DNA from: Billgrantia endophytica
GTDB taxonomy: Bacteria; Pseudomonadota; Gammaproteobacteria; Pseudomonadales; Halomonadaceae
Direction of reading: 5' to 3'
Length of the DNA: 64,000 nt
Assembly (NCBI RefSeq): GCF_002879615.1
Contig: NZ_PNRF01000043.1
Span: forward strand, 1-64,000
In this document: positions 18,494 to 28,014 of the stretch, in pieces
How positions within the stretch are numbered: position 1 is the first letter of the stretch
Layout of the letters: the number at the start of each line of letters is the position of its first letter
Notes under the pieces: model-generated
Told to the model about the DNA's origin: nothing
The model's database searches: none
Seen by the model: the letters and a program-made list of their open reading frames with translations, nothing else
Program-made: the position numbers and the translations under genes

Positions 18494-20872
18494 CTAGAAT
18501 AGCCCGAGCTGGCGGTCGATGAGGCCAGCGAAGTCATCCCCCACGAAAGGCAGGATGGCGTCCGCAACAGGCTGGAGCTGACGGGTGAGGTAGTGGTCGG
18601 TGTCGATCGTCGAGCGCTGTGCCTCCAGTGGCTCCGGTCCCGCTACCGTCATCACGTAGCGGATCCACCCACCGTTCTGGTATTGGCGCTGCCTGCCCAT
18701 CCTGGCGTTGTAGTCGTCGGCGAGCCTGGCGGCGCGCACATGGGGCGGCACGTTCCTGCGGTAGTCCTCCAGCCGGCGGCGCAATCGCTTGCGGTAGACC
18801 AGCTTCTCGTCGAATTCGCCGGCCAGGGTGCGGCGCACATAGTCGCGCACATACTCACGATGGGGCTGGCCGGTGAATATGCGCCGATAGAGTTCCTGCT
18901 GGAAGTCCTTCGCCAGGGGCGTCCAGTCGGTACGCACCGTCTCGAGTCCCTTGAACACCATCCGATCGCTGCCATCCGCATTCGACACCAGGCCGGCGTA
19001 ACGCTTCTTGCTGCCGGCCTCGGCGCCGCGAATGGTGGGCATGAGAAAGCGGCGGTAGTGGGTCTCGAACTGCAGCTCCAACAGGCTTTCCAGGCCGAAT
19101 TCACTCTTCAGGTATTCACGCCACCAGTGGTTGACGTGTTTCGCCAGCCGTCGTCCGATGCGTGCCGCCTCCTGCTCGTCATGGGCACGGCCCAGCCACA
19201 CGAAGATCGAGTCGGTATCGCCATAGATGACCGTATGGCCTTCGGTCTCGATCAGCTCGCGGGTACGACGCATGATCTCGTGGCCACGACGGGTAATCGA
19301 CGATGCCAGGCGCGAATCGAAGAAGCGGCAGCCCCTGGAGCCCAGCACACCGTAGAAGGCATTCATGATGATCTTCAGCGCCTGGGAGAGTGGCTGATTC
19401 CCGATGCGTTTGGCTGCCTCGCGTCCTTCCCACACCTGCGCCACGATGGCCGGCAGCGCATGCCGGGTACGCGAGAAGTGAGCCCCGTTGAATCCTGGTA
19501 CCGTGCCTGCATTGTCCGGGTTGCCCTTCCCCTCATCCAGGCCTTCCACCAGCCCCACCGGGTCGATCAGGAAGGTGCGAATGATCGAGGGGTAGAGGCT
19601 CTTGTAATCGAGTACCAGAACCGAGTCGTAGAGGCCGGGTCGGGAATCCATCACGAAACCGCCAGGGCTCTCGTCCGGCCGACCCTCGCCCAGGTTGGGC
19701 GCGACGAACCCCAGGCGGTGCATCCTTGGCAGGTAGAGATGGGTGAAGGCGGCAACCGAGCCGCCGCTGCGGTCGACGGGTAGTCCAGTGACGGCAGCTC
19801 GTTCCAGCAGGAACGCCAGCAGGTCGGTACTGGCGAAGATGCGCGTCACCAGTTCGCAGTCCTTGAGGTTGTAGCGTGCCAGTGCCGGTTTGTCCTCGGC
19901 GAACATGCGGAGGATGCCATCCAGGCGCTGATAGGGGTTGTCGATGGCCTTGCCTTCGCCAAGCAGTGTCTGGGCGACGTTTTCGAGGCTGAATGAGGGG
20001 AAGCTCCAGGTCGCCGAGCGCAGTGCCTCGATTCCGTCGATGAGCAGTCTTCCGGCCGCGGCGGCGAAGTAGTGGTTGTTCTTGTACCCATGGGCGCGCC
20101 ACTCCATTTCACTGCCACCGCGTCCCAGCCGCAGCGGCACCTGAAGGCGCTGGGCATGTTCGTGCAACAGGCGCAGGTCGAACTGCACCAGGTTCCAGCC
20201 GATGATGACGTCCGGATCGTGCTCGGCGAGCCACTGATTCAACCGTTCCAGCAACTGGGCACGTGAATCGCAGTAGTCGAGCCGAAAATCGAGCGGCTGG
20301 TCGTCCGAGCCGTTCGGTGGCCCCAACATGTAGACCTGACGCTGTCCGCAGCCTTCCAGGGCGATGGAGTAGAGTTCGCCTCGTCCGCTGGTCTCGATAT
20401 CCAGGGAGACCAGCCTGAGACGGGGGCGATAGTCCGGCGCCGGCTTCAGCTGCGCCTCGATCAGCATGCCGCTTGCATCGGGCGTGCCCTGGTACCAGAC
20501 CGGAGCCGTGATGTAGCGCTCCATCAGATAGCGCTCGGGCGGGCGGATGTCCGATTCGTAGACTTCCACCCCCGACTCACGCAGGCGCCTGTCGTACTGC
20601 ATCAACTGACGATGTTGCCGACAGTAGAGCCCGAGGACCGGGCGGTGATGAAAATCGCATAGCGCGAGCTCACGCAGGGAAACATGACGCTCATCTTGCA
20701 GCAGTGCCTCGACCTGGGCCCGTTGCTCCGCTGGTACGAATGCCACCGATGGCTGAGCCGGCAGTCGGACGAGCCGAGGGCCCTCGTCGGTCGCCAGCCA
20801 GAACTCGACCTGGGTGCCCATGGGGGTGTCGCGCCAATGGCGAGTGAGCACGAATCCTTGCCGTGAAGCCAC
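18494..20872 (-). CDS. polB: DNA polymerase II (family B)
   Basis: 792-residue family B polymerase, close to the usual size of bacterial Pol II, used for replication restart and lesion bypass. The exonuclease motif I is LVSLDIETSGRGE near residue 154 and the NWxLxxFD-type motif appears as IIGWNLVQFDLRLL. The polymerase motifs are LDYKSLYPSIIRTF, KIIMNAFYGVLGS and IYGDTDSIFVWLG. It ends RQLGLF, a possible beta-clamp-binding tail like that of the E. coli enzyme. Standalone gene on the minus strand. Confidence 0.96.
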   Translation of the reverse strand: MASRQGFVLTRHWRDTPMGTQVEFWLATDEGPRLVRLPAQPSVAFVPAEQRAQVEALLQDERHVSLRELALCDFHHRPVLGLYCRQHRQLMQYDRRLRESGVEVYESDIRPPERYLMERYITAPVWYQGTPDASGMLIEAQLKPAPDYRPRLRLVSLDIETSGRGELYSIALEGCGQRQVYMLGPPNGSDDQPLDFRLDYCDSRAQLLERLNQWLAEHDPDVIIGWNLVQFDLRLLHEHAQRLQVPLRLGRGGSEMEWRAHGYKNNHYFAAAAGRLLIDGIEALRSATWSFPSFSLENVAQTLLGEGKAIDNPYQRLDGILRMFAEDKPALARYNLKDCELVTRIFASTDLLAFLLERAAVTGLPVDRSGGSVAAFTHLYLPRMHRLGFVAPNLGEGRPDESPGGFVMDSRPGLYDSVLVLDYKSLYPSIIRTFLIDPVGLVEGLDEGKGNPDNAGTVPGFNGAHFSRTRHALPAIVAQVWEGREAAKRIGNQPLSQALKIIMNAFYGVLGSRGCRFFDSRLASSITRRGHEIMRRTRELIETEGHTVIYGDTDSIFVWLGRAHDEQEAARIGRRLAKHVNHWWREYLKSEFGLESLLELQFETHYRRFLMPTIRGAEAGSKKRYAGLVSNADGSDRMVFKGLETVRTDWTPLAKDFQQELYRRIFTGQPHREYVRDYVRRTLAGEFDEKLVYRKRLRRRLEDYRRNVPPHVRAARLADDYNARMGRQRQYQNGGWIRYVMTVAGPEPLEAQRSTIDTDHYLTRQLQPVADAILPFVGDDFAGLIDRQLGLF

Positions 20873-20921
20873 CGCTATACCTCAATTACCAGGTCCAGGG
20901 CCCACGCGCGGCTGTTTGGCA

Positions 20922-21053
20922 TCAGCAGAGCCGCATGCCCAGAAGCAGCATGCTGGCATCGGCCATCTGCCAGCCCCACCAGACGAGGGACAAGGCACCG
21001 GCGACGAGCGCGGCGGCGGTCAGCTTGAACAGGCGTCTCTGGACGTGGCTCAT
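20922..21053 (-). CDS. 43-residue hydrophobic mini-protein coupled to the MFS gene
   Basis: The ATG at 21053 overlaps the stop of the MFS gene (ATGA), and the 43-residue product has a basic N-terminus (MSHVQRRLFK) followed by a hydrophobic stretch (LTAAALVAGALSLVWWGW), i.e. one likely membrane segment, and ends LLLGMRLC. The coupling and the composition support a real small membrane protein, perhaps a partner of the transporter. The longer frame beginning at 21152 lies inside the MFS gene and is not believed. Confidence 0.55.
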   Translation of the reverse strand: MSHVQRRLFKLTAAALVAGALSLVWWGWQMADASMLLLGMRLC

Positions 21054-22258
21054 GCCTGGACCTCCTTCGGGGCGGGGCGGTTGACCGGGGCCTCGCTGAT
21101 GAACCAGTGCAGCAGCGCGGCGATCACCGAGAGCAGGATGGCGATCTTCCATACCACATCATAGTGGCCGGTGAGGTCGTAGAGGTAGCCGCCCATCCAG
21201 ACGCCCATGAACGAACCGAGCTGATGGAACAGGAAGACGATGCCACCGAGCATGGAAAGATGGCGCACACCGAATACCGAGGCGACGATGCCGTTGGTCA
21301 GCGGCACGGTGGATAGCCACAGCAGCCCCATGGCGATGCCGAACAGGTAGGCGCTGGCGGGGCTCAGGGGCAGGAAGACGAAGGCGGTGATCACCGCGCC
21401 GCGGGTGAGGTAGAGCCAGCTCAACAGCCGCGGCTTGGAGTAGAGGCCGCCGAGCCAGCCGGCGGCGTAGGTGCCGAAGATGTTGAACAGCCCGACCAGC
21501 GCCAGCACGGTGCTGCCCACCTGCACGGCCAGCCCGTTGTCGAACAGGTAGCCCGGCAGGTGCACGCCGATGAAGACCACCTGGAAACCGCAGACGAAGA
21601 AGCCCAGGCAGAGCAGCCAGAAGCCGCGGTGGCCGGCGGCCTCATCGAGCGCCGCGCCAAGGGATAGGTCGCTGCTCAGGCGCGCGGAGGGCCTGTCTCG
21701 CAGCATGCCTCCCAAGGGCACCATCAGGGCGGCCAGCGCACCCATGGCCAGCAGCGCCGCCGACCAGCCCAGCCAGCCCAACAGGCCGAGGGTGCCCGGC
21801 AGCATGGCGAACTGGCCGAAGGAGCCGGCGGCGCTGACGATGCCCATGGCCATGCTGCGCTTTTCCGGCGCGACGGCACGGCCCACGGCGCCAAGGATCA
21901 CCGAGAAGGTGGTGCCGGACAGCCCCAGTCCGATCAGCAGCCCGGCGGAAAGCGACATGCCGAGTGCCGATTCCGAGAGCCCCATGAAGGTCAGGCCCAG
22001 CGCGTAGAGAAGGCCCCCGATCGCCACGACCCGCGCGGCACCGAAGCGGTCAGCCAGCGCCCCGGTGAAAGGTTGCGCGAGGCCCCAGATCAGATTCTGC
22101 AGCGCCAGGGCGAAGGCAAATACCTCGCGCCCCCAGCCAAGGTCGGTGCTCATCGGTTCCAGGAAAAGCCCGAAGCCATGGCGCAGGCCCATGGCCAGGG
22201 AGATGACCAGGCTGCCGAGCAGAATGATCAGCAGAGAGTGGCGACGTAGGGCGTCCAT
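21050..22258 (-). CDS. MFS transporter
   Basis: 402-residue major facilitator with 12 predicted hydrophobic segments. The N-terminal half carries the loop 2-3 motif (GALADRFGAARVV) and the central cytoplasmic loop is LRDRPSARLSSD. It belongs to the OFA/monocarboxylate-like branch by general appearance, but the substrate cannot be read from the sequence. It is divergent from an AraC-type regulator at 22462 across a 203-base gap and coupled to a 43-residue mini-protein downstream. Confidence 0.85.
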   Translation of the reverse strand: MDALRRHSLLIILLGSLVISLAMGLRHGFGLFLEPMSTDLGWGREVFAFALALQNLIWGLAQPFTGALADRFGAARVVAIGGLLYALGLTFMGLSESALGMSLSAGLLIGLGLSGTTFSVILGAVGRAVAPEKRSMAMGIVSAAGSFGQFAMLPGTLGLLGWLGWSAALLAMGALAALMVPLGGMLRDRPSARLSSDLSLGAALDEAAGHRGFWLLCLGFFVCGFQVVFIGVHLPGYLFDNGLAVQVGSTVLALVGLFNIFGTYAAGWLGGLYSKPRLLSWLYLTRGAVITAFVFLPLSPASAYLFGIAMGLLWLSTVPLTNGIVASVFGVRHLSMLGGIVFLFHQLGSFMGVWMGGYLYDLTGHYDVVWKIAILLSVIAALLHWFISEAPVNRPAPKEVQA

Positions 22259-22461
22259 GGGGAGGGCTACCTGTTTGCAAACTAATGAAACAGCACTATC
22301 GCGCTTCTTGTCGTTCCTTGCCAGTTTCTCCCCCCATTACCGGCCCCTGTTCATCGTGCCGGTCGGCTGCTGGGCTCCCGGCCAGGCGCACGGTTTCGCA
22401 TTGTTTCGCGGCGGAGTAATCTAGGAGGCTGCCCTGATGAAACGGACCACAAGAAACCGTC

Positions 22462-23274
22462 ATGTCCCTTTTCGATCTGCGTGCCTGCACTCTCGGGCAT
22501 GAACATATTGCACACGCCCATGCGCATCATCAGCTGATCCTGGCGACCTGCGGTGTCACCGAGCTGGAGATCGAGGGCCATGGGGACCGTGTCACGGGTG
22601 GCCGTGGCTGCCTGATCCCCTATGCCCATCATCACGAATACGAAGGGGATGGCGAGAATCGGACGCTGGTCCTGAACCTCCCTCTCGGCGCCCTGGGCAC
22701 ATTACGTGACGGCGAGGACATGGAGCGACTGTTCGATCGCCCCCGCTTCTTCCCCGTACCCGCCCGCCTGAATCAGCTGGCCGGCACGCTGATGGTGCAA
22801 CTGGAACAGTATCCGGCACTGCATAGCGAGATTGCGGCACTATTGCTGAGGGCCCTCTATCTTCACCTCGAGGACCGGACAGCGGCAGCCGATCCCGGCT
22901 TTCCATTCGCGCGCCGCGCCAATGAGCGGCTCGACCTGGCCCGCCTGAACGCCTGGATCGACCGGCATCTCGCCGATGACATCCGCGTCGAGCAGCTGGC
23001 CGCCCTGTGTGCCCTGAGTCCTGGCCATTTCCACGCCTGCTTTCGTGAACTGACCGGGACGACACCGCTGGCCCATGTCCAGGGCCGTCGGCTCGACCAT
23101 GCCAGGGCCCTGATCCGTCATGGCAGCCTGAGCCTGGGGCATATCGCAGCGCTGATAGGGTTTCGCGACCAGGGCAGCTTTTCCAGGGCCTACCGGCGCC
23201 ATTTCGACCTGGCGCCCTCCATGGAGCGGCAACGTGCTCTGGCCATATGCCGAGTTGCGGGCAAGTCTTCCTGA
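22462..23274 (+). CDS. AraC-family transcriptional regulator
   Basis: 270-residue regulator with an N-terminal cupin-like effector domain (HAHAHHQLILATCG, then LIPYAHHHEYEG, His-rich and possibly metal-binding) and a C-terminal double helix-turn-helix of AraC type (VEQLAALCALSPGHFHACF and LGHIAALIGFRDQGSFSRAY). It is divergent from the MFS transporter, so it probably controls that gene. It may also control the deacetylase cluster starting 136 bases downstream on the same strand. Confidence 0.9.
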   Translation: MSLFDLRACTLGHEHIAHAHAHHQLILATCGVTELEIEGHGDRVTGGRGCLIPYAHHHEYEGDGENRTLVLNLPLGALGTLRDGEDMERLFDRPRFFPVPARLNQLAGTLMVQLEQYPALHSEIAALLLRALYLHLEDRTAAADPGFPFARRANERLDLARLNAWIDRHLADDIRVEQLAALCALSPGHFHACFRELTGTTPLAHVQGRRLDHARALIRHGSLSLGHIAALIGFRDQGSFSRAYRRHFDLAPSMERQRALAICRVAGKSS

Positions 23275-23409
23275 GTGACGGGCAAGCAGCCCACCTCGTC
23301 ACGTTCTAGTCTGATGGGTAGGGTAATTGCCGCCGACCTGCCATCAGTCTCGGGGGGTAATTGCCGTGTTCCAACGATTGAACCTGCTGAGTCCAAGGAA
23401 AACTGGCCG

Positions 23410-24444
23410 ATGAAGCTCTTCTACCATCCTGACCAGGAGCGTCATGCCCCCGGAACTTTTCTGTTGCGGGGCCGGCCGGCACCGTCGCCGGAGGGGCCGG
23501 TGCGTGCCGAGCTGCTGAGCCAGGGAGTAGTGGCGTCGGGCTTCTCGTTGAGTGAACCCGACGTCGTCGACAGCCCCTTGCTGCGCAGTCGGCTGGCCAA
23601 GGTGCACACTCACCGCTACCTGGAGTTCCTCGAGACCATCCATGGTCGCTGGCGCGAGCTGCCGGGGGCCGCCGAGCTGGTATCACCGAACGTTCACCCC
23701 ACCGGAGGCGGCCACCATTACCCGCGTCATCCGGTGGGACAGGCCGGGTGGCACCTGCACGACATGGCTTGCCCCATCGGCGCGGAGAGCTTCCGTGGGA
23801 TCCTTGCCAGCGCCGCGACGGCCCAAGCCGCCGCGGAAGCGGTGCTGGGCGGTCATGGCACTGCCTATGCACTCTGCCGCCCCCCCGGCCACCATGCCGG
23901 GCCGGACCGGGCGGGCGGCTTCTGTTTCCTGAACAACTCGGCGCTTGCCGCCACCGTCCTGCGAGAATACTTCGCACGGGTCGCCATCATCGATGTCGAC
24001 CTGCATCACGGCAACGGTACCCAGGACATCTTCTACTACCGCGGCGACGTCTGGACCGGTTCGCTGCATGTCGATCCCGGCGACTTCTATCCGTTCTTCT
24101 GGGGAGGAGCCGGCGAAGAGGGCATGGGCGAAGGCCTGGGCACCAACGTCAACCTGCCCCTGCCGCTTGGCAGCGATGGTGCCGCCTTCCATGGTGCCCT
24201 GGATGAATTGCTTGAAAGGCTGGACGACTTTTCCCCCCAGGCGGTGGTGGTGGCGCTGGGGCTGGATGCCCACCGCGACGACCCACTGGCCGGCATGGCC
24301 CTGGAAACCTCGGATTTCACGGTCATCGGCAGGCGACTGGCCCGGCTCTCGCTGCCCACGGTGCTGGTGCAGGAGGGCGGCTATCCCACCGAGCATCTCG
24401 GCGCCAACCTGACGGCCTTCATGGATGGCTTTACGGCGGGCTGA
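23410..24444 (+). CDS. Histone deacetylase-like amidohydrolase, first copy
   Basis: 344-residue zinc amidohydrolase of the arginase/deacetylase fold (acetylpolyamine amidohydrolase-like). The start at 23410 (MKLFYHPDQERHAPGTF) has AAGGA upstream. Class motifs are CRPPGHHAGPDRAGGFCFLNN (here split in description as CRPPGHHAG with the two catalytic histidines, then GGFCFLNN), the zinc ligands in IDVDLHHGNGTQ, and the third ligand in LGLDAHRDDPLAG. It is the first gene of a five-gene same-strand cluster with RidA, a cyclodeaminase-like protein, a second deacetylase and a transaminase. The substrate is unknown; an N-acetylated amine or amino acid is likely. Confidence 0.9.
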   Translation: MKLFYHPDQERHAPGTFLLRGRPAPSPEGPVRAELLSQGVVASGFSLSEPDVVDSPLLRSRLAKVHTHRYLEFLETIHGRWRELPGAAELVSPNVHPTGGGHHYPRHPVGQAGWHLHDMACPIGAESFRGILASAATAQAAAEAVLGGHGTAYALCRPPGHHAGPDRAGGFCFLNNSALAATVLREYFARVAIIDVDLHHGNGTQDIFYYRGDVWTGSLHVDPGDFYPFFWGGAGEEGMGEGLGTNVNLPLPLGSDGAAFHGALDELLERLDDFSPQAVVVALGLDAHRDDPLAGMALETSDFTVIGRRLARLSLPTVLVQEGGYPTEHLGANLTAFMDGFTAG

Positions 24445-24525
24445 CCTGTCGGCCCGATGCCCCATCACCCTACGACGTAAATATCAAACATTTGACATCA
24501 AACCTCAGACGACAGAGACCTAGCC

Positions 24526-24882
24526 ATGACCATCAGCCATCACGAAAGCAATGAACGAATGAGCCAGATCACCATTCACAACGGCACCGTCTACCTGGCC
24601 GGCCAGGTGCCCGCCGATACCAGCGCCGACATGAAAGGCCAGACCGAGCAGGTGCTGGCGCGTATCGATGAGCTGCTGACCCGGGCCGGCACCTCCAAGG
24701 AGAACCTGCTCTCCGCCCAGATCTGGGTCACCAGCATGGATGAATTCGCCCAGATGAATGCCGCCTGGGATGCCTGGGTCGTGCCTGGCCGTCCGCCCGC
24801 GAGGGCCGCCCTGGAAGCCAAGCTGGCCAAGCCGGAGTGGAAGGTCGAGATCATGGTGGTGGCGGCACTGCCGGGGGCCTGA
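24526..24882 (+). CDS. RidA-family enamine/imine deaminase
   Basis: 118-residue RidA/YjgF/UK114-family protein. The core GTVYLAGQVP, the C-terminal arginine in GRPPARAALEAK and the terminal VEIMVVAAL with its glutamate are family features. RidA proteins hydrolyse reactive 2-aminoacrylate-like imines released by PLP enzymes, which fits the transaminase and cyclodeaminase-like genes in the same cluster. It may start at the internal ATG at 24559 (MSQITIHNG), which would match the usual family length more closely. Confidence 0.9.
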   Translation: MTISHHESNERMSQITIHNGTVYLAGQVPADTSADMKGQTEQVLARIDELLTRAGTSKENLLSAQIWVTSMDEFAQMNAAWDAWVVPGRPPARAALEAKLAKPEWKVEIMVVAALPGA

Positions 24883-24883
24883 C

Positions 24884-25825
24884 ATGCGCATGATCTCCGC
24901 TGACGAAGTGGCCGCTGCGCTGCCCTGGCCGGCATTGGTGGAGCGGCTGGCGATCACGTTTCGCGAAGGGGTGGAGTCGCCGCCACGCCACCATCACGCC
25001 ATGCATCGACCGGATGGTGAAGCCACCATGCTGCTGATGCCTGCCTGGGAACGGGCCGGCTACATCGGCGTGAAGATGGTCAATGTCTTTCCCCAGAACG
25101 CCGCTCACGGCCTGCCCGCGATTGCGGGCGTCTACCTTCTCAGCGAAGGCGCCCACGGCCGACCGCTTGCCTGCCTGGATGGCAGCGAGCTGACCCGTCG
25201 ACGCACGGCCGCCGCCTCCGCGCTGGCGGCCCGCGAGCTGGCTCGGGAAGACAGCGAAACGCTACTGGTGGTGGGAACCGGCAAGCTGGCGCCCATGGTG
25301 ATCGAGGCTCATGCCGCCGTGCGTCCCATCAAGCACGTGCGTATCTGGGGCCGCAACGCCGAGAAGGCGCAGCGTCTCGCGAGGGAATACGCGGATCGTT
25401 TCGACACGCTGGCGGTAACGGACCTGGAGCAGGCCGCTCGCGAAGCCGACCTGATCAGCTGTGTGACCCTTTCCAGTGAGCCGCTGATTCGTGGCGAATG
25501 GCTGACACCGGGCACACACCTGGATCTTGTCGGCGCCTTTCGCCCGACCATGCGGGAAAGCGATGGGGAATGCCTGCGTCGTGGCGAAGTGTTCGTCGAT
25601 ACCTACGCCGGAGCAAGGGGCGAGGCGGGTGACCTGCTGCAGGCCATCGACGAAGGGGCGTTCGCCTTCGACGACATCCGCGCCGAGCTGGGGGAACTGA
25701 TGACAGGCGAGAAGCACGGACGCTCCTCGGCCGAGGCCATTACAGTGTTCAAGTCGGTGGGGGCGTCGCTGGAAGATCTCGGCGCCGCCATCGAAGTATG
25801 GGAGCAGTTGGAGTCTCGCTCATGA
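24884..25825 (+). CDS. Ornithine cyclodeaminase/mu-crystallin-family protein
   Basis: 313-residue NAD(P)-dependent enzyme. The ATG at 24884 (MRMISADEVAAALP) lies one base after the RidA stop; the longer frame to 24758 overlaps ridA and is rejected. It has the substrate-binding lysine region GYIGVKMVNVFPQN and the Rossmann segment LLVVGTGKLAPMVIEAH. Members act as ornithine cyclodeaminase, alanine dehydrogenase or pyrroline/piperideine-2-carboxylate reductase. With RidA beside it a ketimine reductase role is attractive. The stop overlaps the next gene's start (ATGA). Confidence 0.88.
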   Translation: MRMISADEVAAALPWPALVERLAITFREGVESPPRHHHAMHRPDGEATMLLMPAWERAGYIGVKMVNVFPQNAAHGLPAIAGVYLLSEGAHGRPLACLDGSELTRRRTAAASALAARELAREDSETLLVVGTGKLAPMVIEAHAAVRPIKHVRIWGRNAEKAQRLAREYADRFDTLAVTDLEQAAREADLISCVTLSSEPLIRGEWLTPGTHLDLVGAFRPTMRESDGECLRRGEVFVDTYAGARGEAGDLLQAIDEGAFAFDDIRAELGELMTGEKHGRSSAEAITVFKSVGASLEDLGAAIEVWEQLESRS

Positions 25826-26940
25826 CCGCGGGAAAGGGCACCGGCTTCTTCTGGCACGAGCGCTGCTTCTGGCACGACCCGGGAGCCATCGGGGTGTTTT
25901 CGGCGCTTGGGGAGTTCCTGCAGCCGCAGCCGGCTTCGGAGAGCCCCGAGAGCAAGCGGCGGCTGAAGAACCTGTTGGAAGTCTCTGGCCTGATTGACGA
26001 ACTCGACGTGCGCAAGCCGCCGCCAGCCAGTCGCGAGGACCTGGCCCGTTTTCATACCGGCCGCTATCTCGATGAACTGGAAGAGGGTGACCGCGTTCGT
26101 GGCGGCGACGGCGGCGACTGCGCGCCCTACCTGCCGGGAAGCCTGGCCGCGGCGCGGCAGTCGGCTGGCCTGGCCATTGCGGCGGTGGGGGCGGTGGCGA
26201 CCGGTGAGCTGGCCAACGCCTATGCCCTGTGTCGCCCTCCGGGGCATCACGCCGAGGCTGACCGCGGCCGGGGTTTCTGCCTGCTGGGCAACATTCCCGT
26301 GGCCGTCATGCGTGCGCGTGCCTTGGGCCAGGCCAAGCGCGTGGCCATTCTCGACTGGGACGTGCATCACGGCAACGGCCAGCAGTCGGCCTTCTACGAT
26401 GACCCGGACGTCCTGACGGTCTCGATTCATCAGGCCGGAAACTACCCCCTCGACAGCGGTTATTTCGAGGAACTGGGAGAAGGGGCGGGGCACGGCGCCA
26501 ATCTCAACCTGCCGATGCCGCCGGGGTGTGGCATTGGCGCCTACCGTTACGCGATGCAGGAACTGGTGGTGCCCGCCATGGGGGCCTTTGCCCCGGACCT
26601 GATCGTGGTGGCCTGTGGCTACGACGCCTGCGGCAAGGACCCACTGGGCAAGATGATGCTCAATAGCGCGGCCTTCGCCGCCATGACCCAGCAGTTGCGC
26701 GCCCTGGCCGACCGTATCAGCCAGGGACGGCTGGTGATGATCCATGAAGGAGGGTACTCGGAGGGCTACGCGCCCCTGTGTGGCCATGCCGTCATACAGG
26801 CGCTGTCTGGCAGCCGCATCTCGGTGCCCGACCCCCAGAATGACGAAATCGCCGGCTGGGCCTACCAGTCCCTGCAGCCGCATCAGCGCACCTTGATCGA
26901 CGGCTGGCGGGAAGGCTGGCTTCGCGCGGCACCGCTCTGA
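25822..26940 (+). CDS. Histone deacetylase-like amidohydrolase, second copy
   Basis: 372-residue second deacetylase-fold protein, divergent from the first. The start at 25822 overlaps the cyclodeaminase stop in an ATGA. Motifs: CRPPGHHAEADRGRGFC with the histidine pair, zinc ligands in LDWDVHHGNGQQ, and CGYDACGKDPLGKM. Its N-terminus (GFFWHERCFWHDPGAIG) matches the class II-like bacterial deacetylases. Having two paralogues in one operon suggests two acetylated intermediates or a hetero-oligomer. Confidence 0.9.
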   Translation: MTAGKGTGFFWHERCFWHDPGAIGVFSALGEFLQPQPASESPESKRRLKNLLEVSGLIDELDVRKPPPASREDLARFHTGRYLDELEEGDRVRGGDGGDCAPYLPGSLAAARQSAGLAIAAVGAVATGELANAYALCRPPGHHAEADRGRGFCLLGNIPVAVMRARALGQAKRVAILDWDVHHGNGQQSAFYDDPDVLTVSIHQAGNYPLDSGYFEELGEGAGHGANLNLPMPPGCGIGAYRYAMQELVVPAMGAFAPDLIVVACGYDACGKDPLGKMMLNSAAFAAMTQQLRALADRISQGRLVMIHEGGYSEGYAPLCGHAVIQALSGSRISVPDPQNDEIAGWAYQSLQPHQRTLIDGWREGWLRAAPL

Positions 26941-26958
26941 CTCCCAAGGAAACATCGC

Positions 26959-27927
26959 ATGACTCCGCTTTATGATCGCGACGGCTGGATCTGGCATGAC
27001 GGCGAGTGGCTACCCTGGAGAGAGGCCCGCACCCACCTGCTGACCCACACGTTGCACTACGGGATGGGTTGCTTCGAGGGCGTGCGTGCCTACCACGGGG
27101 CCCGGGGGACTCACCTGTTTCGTGTGGCCGAACACACGCGTCGCTTGTTGGACAGCGTTCATGCATTGGACATGGACGTGCCGTTTGACGCAGGGGAACT
27201 GATCGAGGCGCAGCGCCAGTGCCTGACGCGCAATGACCTGAGCAATGCCTATCTGAAGCCGACGGTCTACTTCGGTGCCGAAGGGCTTGGATTGCGGGCC
27301 AAAGGGCTCACTACCCATGTCATGATCGCCGCCTGGGACCTGGGCGACTACGTCTCCCCGGAAGCCGCCTCGATCGGATTGCGGGCATTGACCTCGTCCT
27401 GGTCGCGGCACCACGTCAACATCAGCCTGTGCCGCGCCAAGACCAACGGTCACTACGTCAACTCCATGCTGGCACTCAACACCGCGGTGAAGGCGGGATT
27501 CGACGAAACGATCATGCTCGACCCGGAAGGCTATGTCGCCGAAGCCTCGGCGGCCAATGTCTTCCTGCTGCGCGATGGCGTGCTCCACACGCCGGAGATC
27601 ACCTCCTGCCTGCAGGGGATCACCCGCGACAGCGTGATTCGCCTGGCCAGGGAGGTGCTGGGCATCGAGGTTCGTGAGCGGCGCATTACCCGCGATGAAC
27701 TCTATACCGCCGACGAAGCCTTCGTGACCGGTACCGCCGCCGAGATCCTGCCGCTGCGGGAGCTGGATGGCCGGCATATCGGTGGGCGAGCCGGTGCGCC
27801 GAGACCGGACCGGCCCATCCACGAAGACTCCGTGACGGCTGCGCTGCAGGCTCTGTACCGGCGGGTGACCCGTGCGGACCTGGGCGATGACCTTGGCGAC
27901 CTGAGCGCCTGGCTGACCCCCGCCTGA
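26959..27927 (+). CDS. ilvE: Branched-chain amino acid aminotransferase-type (class IV) transaminase
   Basis: 322-residue fold-type IV PLP enzyme. The PLP lysine is in CRAKTNGHYVNSML, followed by EASAANVFLLRDG and the C-terminal TGTAAEILPLRELDG. The length and motifs match bacterial IlvE, which interconverts Leu/Ile/Val and their keto acids. Its position as the last gene of the deacetylase-RidA cluster (18 bases after the deacetylase) means it may instead serve a dedicated catabolic route, so the symbol is tentative. Confidence 0.82.
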   Translation: MTPLYDRDGWIWHDGEWLPWREARTHLLTHTLHYGMGCFEGVRAYHGARGTHLFRVAEHTRRLLDSVHALDMDVPFDAGELIEAQRQCLTRNDLSNAYLKPTVYFGAEGLGLRAKGLTTHVMIAAWDLGDYVSPEAASIGLRALTSSWSRHHVNISLCRAKTNGHYVNSMLALNTAVKAGFDETIMLDPEGYVAEASAANVFLLRDGVLHTPEITSCLQGITRDSVIRLAREVLGIEVRERRITRDELYTADEAFVTGTAAEILPLRELDGRHIGGRAGAPRPDRPIHEDSVTAALQALYRRVTRADLGDDLGDLSAWLTPA

Positions 27928-28014
27928 ACCGAGGCGGAACGAAACCACAAGGCGTTGACGGATTTCCATGCCCGACATGCTAGCCTTGCCACAACCTGGA
28001 CAAGATGGACCGAC

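Noticed and set aside
24758..24883. Upstream extension of the cyclodeaminase-like gene
   Set aside because: The extra 42 codons overlap ridA in another frame and show no family similarity; the ATG at 24884 sits right after the ridA stop.
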